This document shows, one piece after another, positions 47,636 through 55,864 of a DNA stretch of 64,000 nucleotides. The number at the start of each line of letters is the position of its first letter. Position 1 is the first letter of the stretch. Source of the DNA: Mycobacterium sp. ITM-2016-00316 (GTDB lineage: Bacteria; Actinomycetota; Actinomycetes; Mycobacteriales; Mycobacteriaceae); contig NZ_CP134398.1 of NCBI RefSeq assembly GCF_002968335.2, forward strand, positions 4,588,001 to 4,652,000, read 5' to 3'. The notes under the pieces were generated by a model. It worked only from the letters and a program-made list of their open reading frames with translations. It did no database searches and was not told the DNA's origin. The position numbers and the translations under genes are program-made.

Positions 47636-48403
47636 TCAGGGCAACAGAATGTAGGACAGCTCCGGAACCGCCTGCACCGTGCGCCCCGACCAGATATGCG
47701 GCGCCTTGTCGGTCGCCGCCATCTCGGTGATCCGCAAGTACATCTCGTCCCCGCGACGGGATGTGGCATCCACCCACGCGACGTGACCGGCGCCCGGGGC
47801 GTCCAGCACACCGGGCGGTATCACCACCACGGCGCGGTCCCGGGGTTCGGCGACGACGGTCCAGCCCGCCGCCCGCGCCGATGCCGCCAGATCGCGTGGC
47901 GCGCCCTCGACCGCCGGGTAGGAGCGCTTACCGGAGGCGAAGTACCACTTCTCCATGGCGCCCCACAACGCGGATCCCTCTTCCCCGGGGTTGCTGTCCA
48001 CGGTTTCACCGTTGGCCCGCGGCTCGGCCGGACGCATCGATTCGGTGGCACATGGTGGCACAACAGGCTCATTGGACCCGGTATCGAGCATCGCGTCGGT
48101 GACGTAGCCACCGTCGGCCAGCTTGTTCCACAGATCGGTGGATATGTCGTAGGGCCCCCCGCTGAACACCGTCCCGCGCGCGTAGCAGGTGATGGTGATC
48201 CGGGCGCCATCCGGGATACGGCCGACCCGCTGGCTCGCCGTGGACGGCGCCGAGCGCACGTTCAGATCTCGGCTACCGGTGTTCACCGTGACCGTGGCCG
48301 AGCTCTCCGCCGATTCCGGTGCCGCCAGCGCGGGCGCGGCCGGCACCAGCAAGGCCGCCGCAGCCAGCAGCGGCCACCGTCGATAGATCCCAGTCGTGTG
48401 CAC
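47636..48403 (-). CDS. Secreted SH3-like plus CHAP-like domain protein, no obvious catalytic Cys
   Basis: A 255-residue exported protein: signal peptide (to about PAAPALA), a bacterial SH3-like domain (RDLNVRSAPSTASQRVGRIPDGARITITCYARG) and a C-terminal domain with the CHAP-like HVAWVDATSRRGDEMYLRITE. The Cys expected at the start of a CHAP active site (around NPGEEGSALWGAMEKWYF) is missing, so peptidase activity is doubtful. Start at the GTG at 48403 (AAAGG 6 bases upstream) is preferred to the GTG at 48421. Confidence 0.75.
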   Translation of the reverse strand: MHTTGIYRRWPLLAAAALLVPAAPALAAPESAESSATVTVNTGSRDLNVRSAPSTASQRVGRIPDGARITITCYARGTVFSGGPYDISTDLWNKLADGGYVTDAMLDTGSNEPVVPPCATESMRPAEPRANGETVDSNPGEEGSALWGAMEKWYFASGKRSYPAVEGAPRDLAASARAAGWTVVAEPRDRAVVVIPPGVLDAPGAGHVAWVDATSRRGDEMYLRITEMAATDKAPHIWSGRTVQAVPELSYILLP

Positions 48404-48534
48404 AGCAAGCCTTTCGGACACCGGTCCGGAAAATCATAAATCGGGCCAGATCAATTTGCTGGCAGCACACGAAGTATTTGCCGAGTCGATATCCGACCTG
48501 CCGGCCCGGCCGCACTTCTGCCCTGGTGGCGGCC

Positions 48535-49224
48535 TCAGCGCCACTGATAACGCGTCTTGGGCCGCCCGGCCTTGCCGTAATCGGTGTTGCGGGTGACCGT
48601 GCCCTCATCGGCCAACCGCTCCAGGTAGCGCCAGGCCGTCACCCGGGACACCCCGACCTGCGCGGCGGCCTCATCGGCGGTCAGGCCGGCCGGGCAGTCA
48701 CGGACCGCCCTGGCGATCTCATCGGTGGTCTGCGGGGCCGCACCCTTCGGGGCCACCGCCCGGTCGGCGCCGATGCGCAACTCGGCCATCGCCCGGTCCA
48801 CCTCGGCCTGGCTGGCCGCCTCGGTACCGGCGGGCAACGCGGTGCGGTAGCGCCGATACCGCTCCAGGCGGTCCCGGAACGCCGCGAAGGTGAACGGCTT
48901 GAGCAGATAGGCCAGCGCCCCGTGCGAGACCGCGGCGCGCACCATCTCCAGATCACGCTCGGAGGTGATGGCGATGATGTCCGGGGCGGGGACCAGACCG
49001 GACAGCCCGGAGGCCAGCGAGATGCCGCTGGCATCGGGCAGTCCGAGGTCCAGCAGCACCAGGTCGATCGGCTCCCCCGCCGCCGCCGCGGTGGCCGCCG
49101 CCCGCATCCCGTCGCGCGCCGTGTGCACCACTGCTGCCGACGAAAAGCCTTCCAGGCGACCGAGATAGGTGCGATGCGCCTCGGCGATCAACACATCGTC
49201 CTCGACGATCAGGACACGGATCAC
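48535..49224 (-). CDS. CitB/DcuR-type response regulator
   Basis: A 229-residue regulator. Receiver domain with acidic pocket Asp9/Asp10, phosphorylation site Asp59 in VLLDLGLPD, Thr in AITSERD and Lys in LLKPF; the C-terminal part has a helix-turn-helix (TADEAAAQVGVSRVTAWRYLERL). This is the CitB/DctR family that controls di- and tricarboxylate uptake. GTG start overlaps the kinase stop as GTGA (49221-49224). Its likely target is the dctA gene across the kinase gene. Confidence 0.92.
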   Translation of the reverse strand: MIRVLIVEDDVLIAEAHRTYLGRLEGFSSAAVVHTARDGMRAAATAAAAGEPIDLVLLDLGLPDASGISLASGLSGLVPAPDIIAITSERDLEMVRAAVSHGALAYLLKPFTFAAFRDRLERYRRYRTALPAGTEAASQAEVDRAMAELRIGADRAVAPKGAAPQTTDEIARAVRDCPAGLTADEAAAQVGVSRVTAWRYLERLADEGTVTRNTDYGKAGRPKTRYQWR

Positions 49225-50756
49225 CGGCCGATCACCACCGAGACCACCGATCCGTAGGTCACATCGGTGCTCAGCGTGCCGCCGTGGCGGTGCACCACCT
49301 GAGCCACCAGCGCCAGCCCGATGCCGTGCCCGTCGGCATTCTTGGTCGAGTACCCGCGGCGCTGCGCCTGGGCGAACACCTCGGCATCCATCCCGGAACC
49401 GCTGTCGGCGACGATGATTCGCAAGGCGTCTGCGTCCTGGGCCACCGTCACCTCGACCCACGGGTCGTCCCGGTCGCACGCATCCATCGCATTGTCGATG
49501 AGGTTACCCAGCACGGTCACCAGTTCCTGCCCGGTCAGGGCGACATTCGAGGGCAATTGGGTGTCCTCGGTGACGGTCAGCGAGATACCGCGTTCGTCGG
49601 CCTGAGCGGTCTTGCCGAGCAGCAACGCCACCAGGGCCGGTTCACCGACCGCTTCGGACAACCGGTCCACCAACCGTTGGGACAACTCCAGTTCCCTGGT
49701 CGCCACCGCGACGGCGTCCTGCGGGCGGCCCATCTCCACCATGGTGATCACGGTGTGCAGCTTGTTGGCCGACTCATGGGCCTGCGCGCGCAGCGAGTCG
49801 GCGAGCACCTGCAGCGAGCTGAGTTCGCCCAGGGCGCCCTGCAATTCGGTGCGGTCCCGGACGGTCACCACCTCGCTGCCCGAGTCGGGCACCTTCGCGC
49901 GGTTGACCACCAGCACCCGCTCGTCGGTCACGTGCAGTTCGTCGCGAACCCCGGGATCGGCGACCTGCAGGAACTCCGGCAGATCGGCACGGGACACCGG
50001 TCCGGGCGGCAGCGCCAGCAGCCGACGGGCCTCGTCGTTGACCAGCACCACACCGTCGCGGTCCAGCACGATCAGGCCCTCCGAGACCGCGTGCAGGATC
50101 GCGTCGTGGTGGTCGTACATCACCCGGAGTTCGTCGGGACGCAGGCCACGGGTCTGACGCAGCAACCTGCGCCGGATACCCCACACCCCGACAAGCGAAA
50201 CAGCAAGAGCAACAAGGCCTACCGCCGCGATCACCACCCATTGCTCGCGCCAGCGTTCGGCCAGGCTCTGCTGCAGGATCCCGGCGGCGACCAGACCGAT
50301 GACATGGCCGTCGGCATCGTGCACGGGGGCCACCGCGCGGATCGAGGGCCCCAGCGTGCCGGTGTACACCTCGGTGAAGGATTGACCGTGCAGGGCCGGT
50401 TCGATGTTGCCGAGGTAGTCACCGCCGATCTGGGTCGGGTCGGTGTGGGTGTAGCGGGTGCGGTCGGGCGCCATGATGGTGATGAACGCGATGTCGGTGT
50501 GCCTGCGCACCAACTCGGTGACCGGTTGCAGGGTCGCGGTCGCCTCGCCGTCCACGATCGACTGTGCGGTCGACGGTGAATCGGCCAGCGAGGTGGCGAT
50601 GCCCAGTACCTGCGCCTCGGCGGCGGCATCACCGTCCTGGCGGGCGTCGAGCAGCGCCAACCCACTGCCCGCCACCACGATCAGCGCAATGACCAGGATC
50701 TGCAGCGCGATCGCCTGGCCCGCCAGCGACCACCGCGACAATCGGTCGGCCACCAC
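49221..50756 (-). CDS. CitA/DcuS-type sensor histidine kinase
   Basis: A 511-residue membrane kinase: helix 1 (AIALQILVIALIVVAGSGLAL), extracytoplasmic PAS-like sensor (about 40-175), helix 2 (WVVIAAVGLVALAVSLVGVWG), cytoplasmic PAS, the CitA-type dimerisation box AQAHESANKLHTV with the phospho-His, then HATPase motifs NLIDNAMDAC, DSGSGMD and GHGIGLAL. It should sense C4-dicarboxylates or citrate. Start at GTG 50756, with GGGAGG 8 bases upstream; a GTG at 50765 sits on that ribosome site. Confidence 0.92.
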   Translation of the reverse strand: MVADRLSRWSLAGQAIALQILVIALIVVAGSGLALLDARQDGDAAAEAQVLGIATSLADSPSTAQSIVDGEATATLQPVTELVRRHTDIAFITIMAPDRTRYTHTDPTQIGGDYLGNIEPALHGQSFTEVYTGTLGPSIRAVAPVHDADGHVIGLVAAGILQQSLAERWREQWVVIAAVGLVALAVSLVGVWGIRRRLLRQTRGLRPDELRVMYDHHDAILHAVSEGLIVLDRDGVVLVNDEARRLLALPPGPVSRADLPEFLQVADPGVRDELHVTDERVLVVNRAKVPDSGSEVVTVRDRTELQGALGELSSLQVLADSLRAQAHESANKLHTVITMVEMGRPQDAVAVATRELELSQRLVDRLSEAVGEPALVALLLGKTAQADERGISLTVTEDTQLPSNVALTGQELVTVLGNLIDNAMDACDRDDPWVEVTVAQDADALRIIVADSGSGMDAEVFAQAQRRGYSTKNADGHGIGLALVAQVVHRHGGTLSTDVTYGSVVSVVIGR

Positions 50757-50790
50757 CCGGCGCACCTCCCGTGAACGAAATGAACTAAAA

Positions 50791-50806
50791 CGTGACCTGG
50801 CTCACG
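50791..50806. promoter_or_regulatory. CRP-like palindrome between the kinase and dctA
   Basis: CGTGACCTGGCTCACG keeps the core GTGA-N6-TCAC of the mycobacterial CRP site TGTGANNNNNNTCACA and is itself a palindrome in its arms. It lies 21 bp before the dctA ATG and 35 bp before the divergent kinase start, so cAMP-CRP could act on both. Confidence 0.55.
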
Positions 50807-50826
50807 CCGTACCCGACCATCCTTAC

Positions 50827-52230
50827 ATGACTACTTCCCAGCAACCGTCTCCGGCGATGCCGCCGCAGGACGCCCCGCCACAGGGTCCGCCCAAAACCAA
50901 GCGGGACCGTACCCACTGGCTCTACATCGCCGTGATCATCGCGGTCGTCGCCGGTGTCGCCGTCGGCATTCTCGCCCCGGATGTGGGCAAGAGCGTCGGC
51001 GTGCTCGGCACCATGTTCGTCGCGCTGATCAAGATGATGATCGCCCCGGTCATCTTCTGTACCATCGTCTTGGGCATCGGGTCGGTGCGCAAGGCGGCGA
51101 CCGTCGGCAAGGTGGGCGGGCTGGCCTTCGTCTACTTCCTCGCGATGTCCACCTTCGCGCTCGGGATCGGCCTCGTCGTCGGCAACCTGCTGCACCCGGG
51201 CGAGGGACTCAATGTCACCGCGAACGCGGGTAAGGGCGCCGAACTCGCCGACAAGGCCCATGAGGCCGGCGGTCTGCTGGACTTCGTCCAGGGCATCATT
51301 CCGACCTCGTTGTTCTCGGCGCTGACCGAGGGAAGTGTGCTGCAGGCGCTGTTCGTCGCGCTGCTGGTCGGGTTCGCGATCCAAGGTCTCGGCTCGGTCG
51401 GCGATCCGATCCTGCGCGGTATCGAGCACCTGCAGAAGCTGGTCTTCAAGGTGCTGGCGATGATCCTGTGGCTGGCCCCGATCGGCGCGTTCGGCGCCAT
51501 CGCCAACGTCGTCGGGCAGACCGGCTGGGCGGCGGTCGGCCAGCTGATGACCCTGATGGTCGGCTTCTACCTGACCTGCGCGATCTTCGTGTTCGGCGTG
51601 CTCGGCACGCTGCTGCGGGTGGTGTCCGGCGTGTCCATCTTCAAGCTGGTCCGATACCTGGCCCGCGAGTATCTGCTCATCGTCTCGACATCCTCTTCCG
51701 AGTCGGCGCTGCCGCGCCTCATCGCGAAGATGGAGCACCTGGGCGTCGAGCGCTCCACCGTCGGCGTGGTGGTCCCCACCGGGTATTCGTTCAACCTCGA
51801 CGGCACCGCCATCTACCTGACGATGGCCTCGCTGTTCATCGCCGGCGCCCTCGGCGATCCGCTGAGCGTGTCCGAGCAGATCGGCCTGCTGGTGTTCATG
51901 ATCGTCGCCTCCAAGGGTGCCGCCGGTGTCACCGGTGCCGGGCTGGCGACGCTGGCCGGCGGTCTGCAGGCACACCGCCCCGACCTGCTCGACGGCGTCG
52001 GCCTGATCGTCGGCATCGACCGGTTCATGTCCGAGGCTCGCGCACTGACCAACTTCTCCGGCAACGCGGTGGCCACCCTGCTGGTCGGGTCGTGGACGAA
52101 GACGATCGATCGGGACAAGGTGGACGCCGTCCTGGGCGGATCCGATCCGTTCGACGAGATCACCATGGTCGACGATCACCCGGCACGGGCCACAGAACCG
52201 GCATCGGAGAAAGTCCCGGTACCGGCATAA
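50827..52230 (+). CDS. dctA: C4-dicarboxylate:cation symporter DctA
   Basis: A 467-residue member of the dicarboxylate/amino acid:cation symporter family. A Pro/Gln-rich cytoplasmic tail of about 28 residues precedes the first helix. The hallmark segments are present: the serine-rich reentrant loop STSSSESALPRLIAKME, the unwound helix GYSFNLDGTAIYLTMASLFIA and SKGAAGVTGAGLATLAGGL. Beside a CitA-type sensor it is most likely DctA, importing succinate, fumarate and malate. A 20-bp terminator stem follows. Confidence 0.93.
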   Translation: MTTSQQPSPAMPPQDAPPQGPPKTKRDRTHWLYIAVIIAVVAGVAVGILAPDVGKSVGVLGTMFVALIKMMIAPVIFCTIVLGIGSVRKAATVGKVGGLAFVYFLAMSTFALGIGLVVGNLLHPGEGLNVTANAGKGAELADKAHEAGGLLDFVQGIIPTSLFSALTEGSVLQALFVALLVGFAIQGLGSVGDPILRGIEHLQKLVFKVLAMILWLAPIGAFGAIANVVGQTGWAAVGQLMTLMVGFYLTCAIFVFGVLGTLLRVVSGVSIFKLVRYLAREYLLIVSTSSSESALPRLIAKMEHLGVERSTVGVVVPTGYSFNLDGTAIYLTMASLFIAGALGDPLSVSEQIGLLVFMIVASKGAAGVTGAGLATLAGGLQAHRPDLLDGVGLIVGIDRFMSEARALTNFSGNAVATLLVGSWTKTIDRDKVDAVLGGSDPFDEITMVDDHPARATEPASEKVPVPA

Positions 52231-52245
52231 GGCCCGGCGTAAGAC

Positions 52246-52289
52246 CCTGCGGCGTCGGAACCACCTTTGGGTGGGTCCGGCGCCGCAGG
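52246..52289 (+). terminator. 20-bp stem terminator after dctA
   Basis: The segment 52246-52265 pairs with 52270-52289 at 18 of 20 positions around a 4-base loop (TTTG). It starts 16 bp past the dctA stop. No U tract follows. Confidence 0.75.
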
Positions 52290-52341
52290 CGTATTGCCCT
52301 CCTGCCCACCGGATCACCCCTCGATATGCGACCATCTGCCC

Positions 52342-53079
52342 ATGAATCCGCAGGACGACCCGGAAGCCCGGATCCGTGCGCTGGAGCCCACCGAACTCGG
52401 CTCCGAGAACGCCAGTCCGACAACGTACGGATACGGCGCTCCGCCGCCGACCCAGCCCTGGCCGGACCAGTCGCCCTACGTCCAGCCGCAGTACGGCCAA
52501 ACCCCTTATGGTGCACAGCCTTACGGCACCAGCTATGCCTTGCCCTACCCGCCCGAACCCTCGGGCTCCGGTTTCCGGCCGTGGATGGCGGTCGTCCCGG
52601 TCGTGCTCGTGTTCCTCCTGCTCGCCGGCGGCGCGGCGGCGTACTTCATGTTCACGAACACCTCGGCACCCGAGGCGCCCGGTATCGCCGGGGGCGGAGA
52701 TGTGCTGACCGACGGGCCCGAGGCGCCGGTGTTGCCCTCATTGCCCTCGCTGCCCACGATCATCACCATCCCGACCGACATCGCCGAGCCCCCGTCGGGC
52801 TCGGCGCCGGAGCCGGGCACCACCCTGACGATCAGCGGCATCGGCACAAACAAGTCGGTGACCTGTAACGACAACATTGTGATCATTTCCGGTGCGAACA
52901 ACACGGTGGATATCACCGGTCACTGCACCGCCGTCACGGTGTCGGGATTCGAGAACATCGTCACCGCCGAGTCCACCCGGGAAATCGCCGTGTCGGGGTT
53001 CGACAACACGATCACCTACCGCACCGGGGAGCCTCAGGTGAGCGAGTCCGGAAGCGGCAACTCCATCACTCGGGAGTAG
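52342..53079 (+). CDS. Membrane-anchored DUF3060 protein
   Basis: A 245-residue protein. The N-terminus (1-75) is acidic then Pro/Tyr/Gln-rich, a single helix (PWMAVVPVVLVFLLLAGGAA) anchors it, a Pro-rich stalk follows, and the C-terminal 90 residues are a DUF3060 domain with repeated Gly-Asn turns (ISGANNTVDITGHCTAVTVSGFENIVTAES) suggesting a small beta-helix with a Cys pair. Type II orientation would expose DUF3060 outside. Function unknown. Confidence 0.87.
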   Translation: MNPQDDPEARIRALEPTELGSENASPTTYGYGAPPPTQPWPDQSPYVQPQYGQTPYGAQPYGTSYALPYPPEPSGSGFRPWMAVVPVVLVFLLLAGGAAAYFMFTNTSAPEAPGIAGGGDVLTDGPEAPVLPSLPSLPTIITIPTDIAEPPSGSAPEPGTTLTISGIGTNKSVTCNDNIVIISGANNTVDITGHCTAVTVSGFENIVTAESTREIAVSGFDNTITYRTGEPQVSESGSGNSITRE

Positions 53080-53188
53080 GGCGCCGCGGACCGGCGGCAC
53101 CGTCTTTTCATGTCACGACGGTGCGAATCGAGCAAAACGATCGTGATGCGTTCGCCGAACCAGCACCGGGCACAGCTGATGCACAGAT

Positions 53189-53207
53189 TCAACTTAGCTA
53201 AGCCTTA
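53189..53207 (+). promoter_or_regulatory. Degenerate IdeR-type iron box and -10 region
   Basis: TCAACTTAGCTAAGCCTTA matches the IdeR consensus TTAGGTTAGSCTAACCTAA at 12 of 19 positions, with a TTAGCTAA core. TAGATAAT (53207-53214 region) directly after it is a strong -10-like sequence, so bound IdeR would block the promoter. It lies about 90 bp before the formyltransferase ATG. The match is imperfect. Confidence 0.35.
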
Positions 53208-53296
53208 GATAATCTGTTAACTTGTCTTTGACATTCCGCGCGGGACATCCGTCCCACGGACGAGACACGGTCACATTCAGCAAGGTCGGTGGGGTT

Positions 53297-54235
53297 ATGC
53301 GTATCGTTTCATTCGGCTTCCAGACATGGGGAGTCCGAACCCTCCAGGCACTCGTCGACCTGGGACACGATGTCGCGCTGTCCGTGACGCATCCGGCCAG
53401 CGACGATTCCTACAAAGGGATCTTCTCCGATTCGGTCGAAGAACTCGCGCACAGCTACGGCATTCCCGTTCATCTCACCGAGCGGGTCGACCACGACACC
53501 ATCGACCTGGTCAAGCGCGCCGAACCCGACGTGATCGTCGTCAACAGCTGGTACACGTGGATGCCTCCGGAGCTCTATAACCTGCCGCCGCACGGCACCC
53601 TGAACCTGCACGACTCGCTGCTGCCCAAGGGCACCGGATTCTCTCCGGTGATCTGGTCGCTGATCAGCGGCGAATCTCAGATCGGCCTGACGGTGCACCG
53701 GATGGACGAGAGCCTGGACACCGGGGATGTCCTGGTTCAGCACTCGCTGCCGATCGGACCGAACGACACCGGCACCCAACTGGTCGAGCGGGGCATCGAG
53801 TTGATTCCGGGCGCGCTGAAAGAAGCACTGAGCGCACTGGAGTCCGGCAACCCGCAGTGGCGCCCGCAGGACAAGGCGACCCGCACCTACTTCCACAAGC
53901 GTTCCGAGCGCGACAGCCTGATCGACTGGACCTGGCCCGCCGAAGATCTGGAGCGGCTGGTTCGGGCGCTGTCGGACCCCTACCCCGCCGCGTTCACCCA
54001 CTACCGCGGCGAGCGGATCGAGATCCTGGAGGCGAAGGTCTCCGAAATCCGTTACGGCGGAACGCCGGGACGCGTGATCGTGCAGGAGGGTGGCGGCGCG
54101 GTGGTGTGCGGGCCGGCGGCCTACCGCGGCGGCAACCTCGGACTGGTGATCACCCGGGTACGGTCGGCCGGCGGTACCGAGCACTCCGGCGACACGTTCT
54201 TCCGCCGCGGCGGGTACCTCACCAGCCAACCCTGA
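53297..54235 (+). CDS. Formyltransferase family protein resembling exochelin FxbA
   Basis: A 312-residue formyltransferase related to methionyl-tRNA formyltransferase. The catalytic triad is recognisable: Asn103 and His105 in TLNLHDSLLPKGTGFSP and Asp141 in MDESLDTGDVL; the C-terminal domain is shorter and different from true Fmt. In M. smegmatis the related FxbA is needed for the formylated siderophore exochelin. A possible iron box upstream and an iron-box synthetase 5 kb away support a siderophore role, not translation. Confidence 0.8.
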   Translation: MRIVSFGFQTWGVRTLQALVDLGHDVALSVTHPASDDSYKGIFSDSVEELAHSYGIPVHLTERVDHDTIDLVKRAEPDVIVVNSWYTWMPPELYNLPPHGTLNLHDSLLPKGTGFSPVIWSLISGESQIGLTVHRMDESLDTGDVLVQHSLPIGPNDTGTQLVERGIELIPGALKEALSALESGNPQWRPQDKATRTYFHKRSERDSLIDWTWPAEDLERLVRALSDPYPAAFTHYRGERIEILEAKVSEIRYGGTPGRVIVQEGGGAVVCGPAAYRGGNLGLVITRVRSAGGTEHSGDTFFRRGGYLTSQP

Positions 54236-55084
54236 TCAGACGATCCGGAGCCGCAACGCGGCAGCGGTCGCCGGGCCGACGATCCCGTCCACCTTGAGTC
54301 CGCCGAAGCGGCGCTGAAATTCACGCACGGCTCGCTCGGTGTCGACGCCGAACACCCCGTCGATGACGAGATCCCCCGCGTAAGCCGCATAGGCCGCCTT
54401 GAGCCTGCGCTGAAGTTCGGCCACCTGTGGACCCGCGCTGCCACGGTGCAGCAATATCTCGGTGTACTCGCCGACCGGCACCGGTGGCCGCGGCGCGCGC
54501 CCCGCGGCGAAGTCCGCGGCCATGCGCTCGGCGACATCTCGGCGCAGGATGTCCATGTCGATGGCACCGGGATCCCACTTGCCCTGTGCGCGGCCCGCGT
54601 ACTCCTTGTGCCCGATGGTGCGCGCCGATGGCTGCCCCAGCCGCCGGTTGATTGCCGCGCAACTACCGACCAGCGCGAAATACTGTGCGTCCGGCCAGTT
54701 CCGGCGATGCGGGGCGGATGGACTGGTGCCACTGTTGGCGCATTCGATGCCGATCAGGTGCCAGTTGCCCATGTTCGCCGGCACCCACGGATACATCCCG
54801 ACACCGGCATGCCAGGCAACCCCCGCGGCCACCACGGTGACCGTCCCGTCTCGGGCGATGTGCACCTGCGACAGCGGACCGGCCAGATCAGGGCGTCCCA
54901 CGGCGATGGATGTCGCACTCGCCCGATCCGAGCCGGTGTGGTGCACCATCACCCCGCGGATGTCCTTGAAGCCGCCGTGCCCGCGGTCACGCCAGCCCGG
55001 GAACTCTGTGACGTCCAACCCCTCGGCGCGCAACGCCGAGGCAAGCCAGGTCGGGTTACCGGCAGGCGGCTTTCTCTGAGGCAC
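54236..55084 (-). CDS. N-acetylmuramoyl-L-alanine amidase with peptidoglycan-binding domain
   Basis: A 282-residue protein: Amidase_2 domain (about 38-195) with zinc ligands His48/His49 in VMVHHTGSD, a later His in the RTIGHKEYAGRAQGKWDPG block and its Asp; then a PG_binding_1 domain (about 210-280, GSAGPQVAELQRRLKAAY...IDGVFGVDTERAVREFQRRF). No signal peptide is visible, as in phage lysins and in the Rv3594 type. It is the last gene of an operon with an amino-acid ABC transporter, 6 bp after the ATPase gene. Confidence 0.9.
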   Translation of the reverse strand: MPQRKPPAGNPTWLASALRAEGLDVTEFPGWRDRGHGGFKDIRGVMVHHTGSDRASATSIAVGRPDLAGPLSQVHIARDGTVTVVAAGVAWHAGVGMYPWVPANMGNWHLIGIECANSGTSPSAPHRRNWPDAQYFALVGSCAAINRRLGQPSARTIGHKEYAGRAQGKWDPGAIDMDILRRDVAERMAADFAAGRAPRPPVPVGEYTEILLHRGSAGPQVAELQRRLKAAYAAYAGDLVIDGVFGVDTERAVREFQRRFGGLKVDGIVGPATAAALRLRIV

Positions 55085-55090
55085 TGCCCG

Positions 55091-55864
55091 TCAGAGTACC
55101 TTCGACAAGAACTCCTGCAACCGTGGGTGTTTGGGGTTGTCGAAGAGTTCGGCGGGTTGGGCATCCTCGACGATCTTGCCGCCGTCCATGAACAGCACCC
55201 GGGAGGCCACCTCTCGGGCGAAGCCCATTTCGTGGGTGACCACGACCATCGTCATGCCGCCGGAAGCCAGCGCGCGCAGCACCTCCAGCACATCGCCCAC
55301 CATCTCCGGGTCCAGCGCACTGGTCGCCTCGTCGAACAGCATGATGGACGGGTTCATCGCCAGCGCCCGCGCGATGGCGACGCGCTGCTTCTGCCCACCT
55401 GACAGCGTCGACGGCTTCACGTCCGCCTTCTCCGCAAGCCCGACCTGCTCGAGCAGTTCGCGCGCCTTCTTCTCGGCCGCGCCCTTGTCCATCTTCTTGG
55501 TCAACAGCGGCGCCAGCGTGACGTTGTCGAGCACCGTCATGTGCGGAAACAGATTGAAATGCTGAAACACCATGCCGATGTGCTGGCGCACCTTGTCCAG
55601 GTCGACCTTCGGATCGGTCAGGTCGTAATCATCGACGGTCACCCTGCCTCCCGTGATGTCCTCCAGTTTGTTGAGGCACCGCAGAAAGGTGGACTTGCCG
55701 GAACCGGAGGGCCCGATGACGCAGACCACCTCGCCCTGGCTGATGGTGGTGTCGATACCGTTGAGCACGTCGAGTTCACCAAAGGACTTCTTCAGCCCCT
55801 CGATGCGGATCTTGACGGTGCCTGCCGGCTCGGAAGCCGCGGATTCTGTTACCAGTTCACTCAT
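55091..55864 (-). CDS. Polar amino acid ABC transporter ATP-binding protein (GlnQ-like)
   Basis: A 257-residue ABC ATPase. Walker [11 protein letters not shown]-loop [17 protein letters not shown], signature [15 protein letters not shown], Walker [15 protein letters not shown] and switch His in [11 protein letters not shown]. Highly similar in pattern to GlnQ/HisP. Its ATG overlaps the stop of the permease gene (ATGA, 55861-55864). A short acidic N-terminal tail of about 18 residues precedes the domain. Confidence 0.95.
   Translation of the reverse strand: MSELVTESAASEPAGTVKIRIEGLKKSFGELDVLNGIDTTISQGEVVCVIGPSGSGKSTFLRCLNKLEDITGGRVTVDDYDLTDPKVDLDKVRQHIGMVFQHFNLFPHMTVLDNVTLAPLLTKKMDKGAAEKKARELLEQVGLAEKADVKPSTLSGGQKQRVAIARALAMNPSIMLFDEATSALDPEMVGDVLEVLRALASGGMTMVVVTHEMGFAREVASRVLFMDGGKIVEDAQPAELFDNPKHPRLQEFLSKVL

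Noticed and set aside
50785..52500. A 571-codon minus-strand frame
   Set aside because: Antisense to dctA, whose family motifs are unmistakable.
54236..55084. Prophage remnant suggested by the lysin-like amidase
   Set aside because: No holin, structural, integrase or att-like sequence nearby; the gene is part of an ABC transporter operon.
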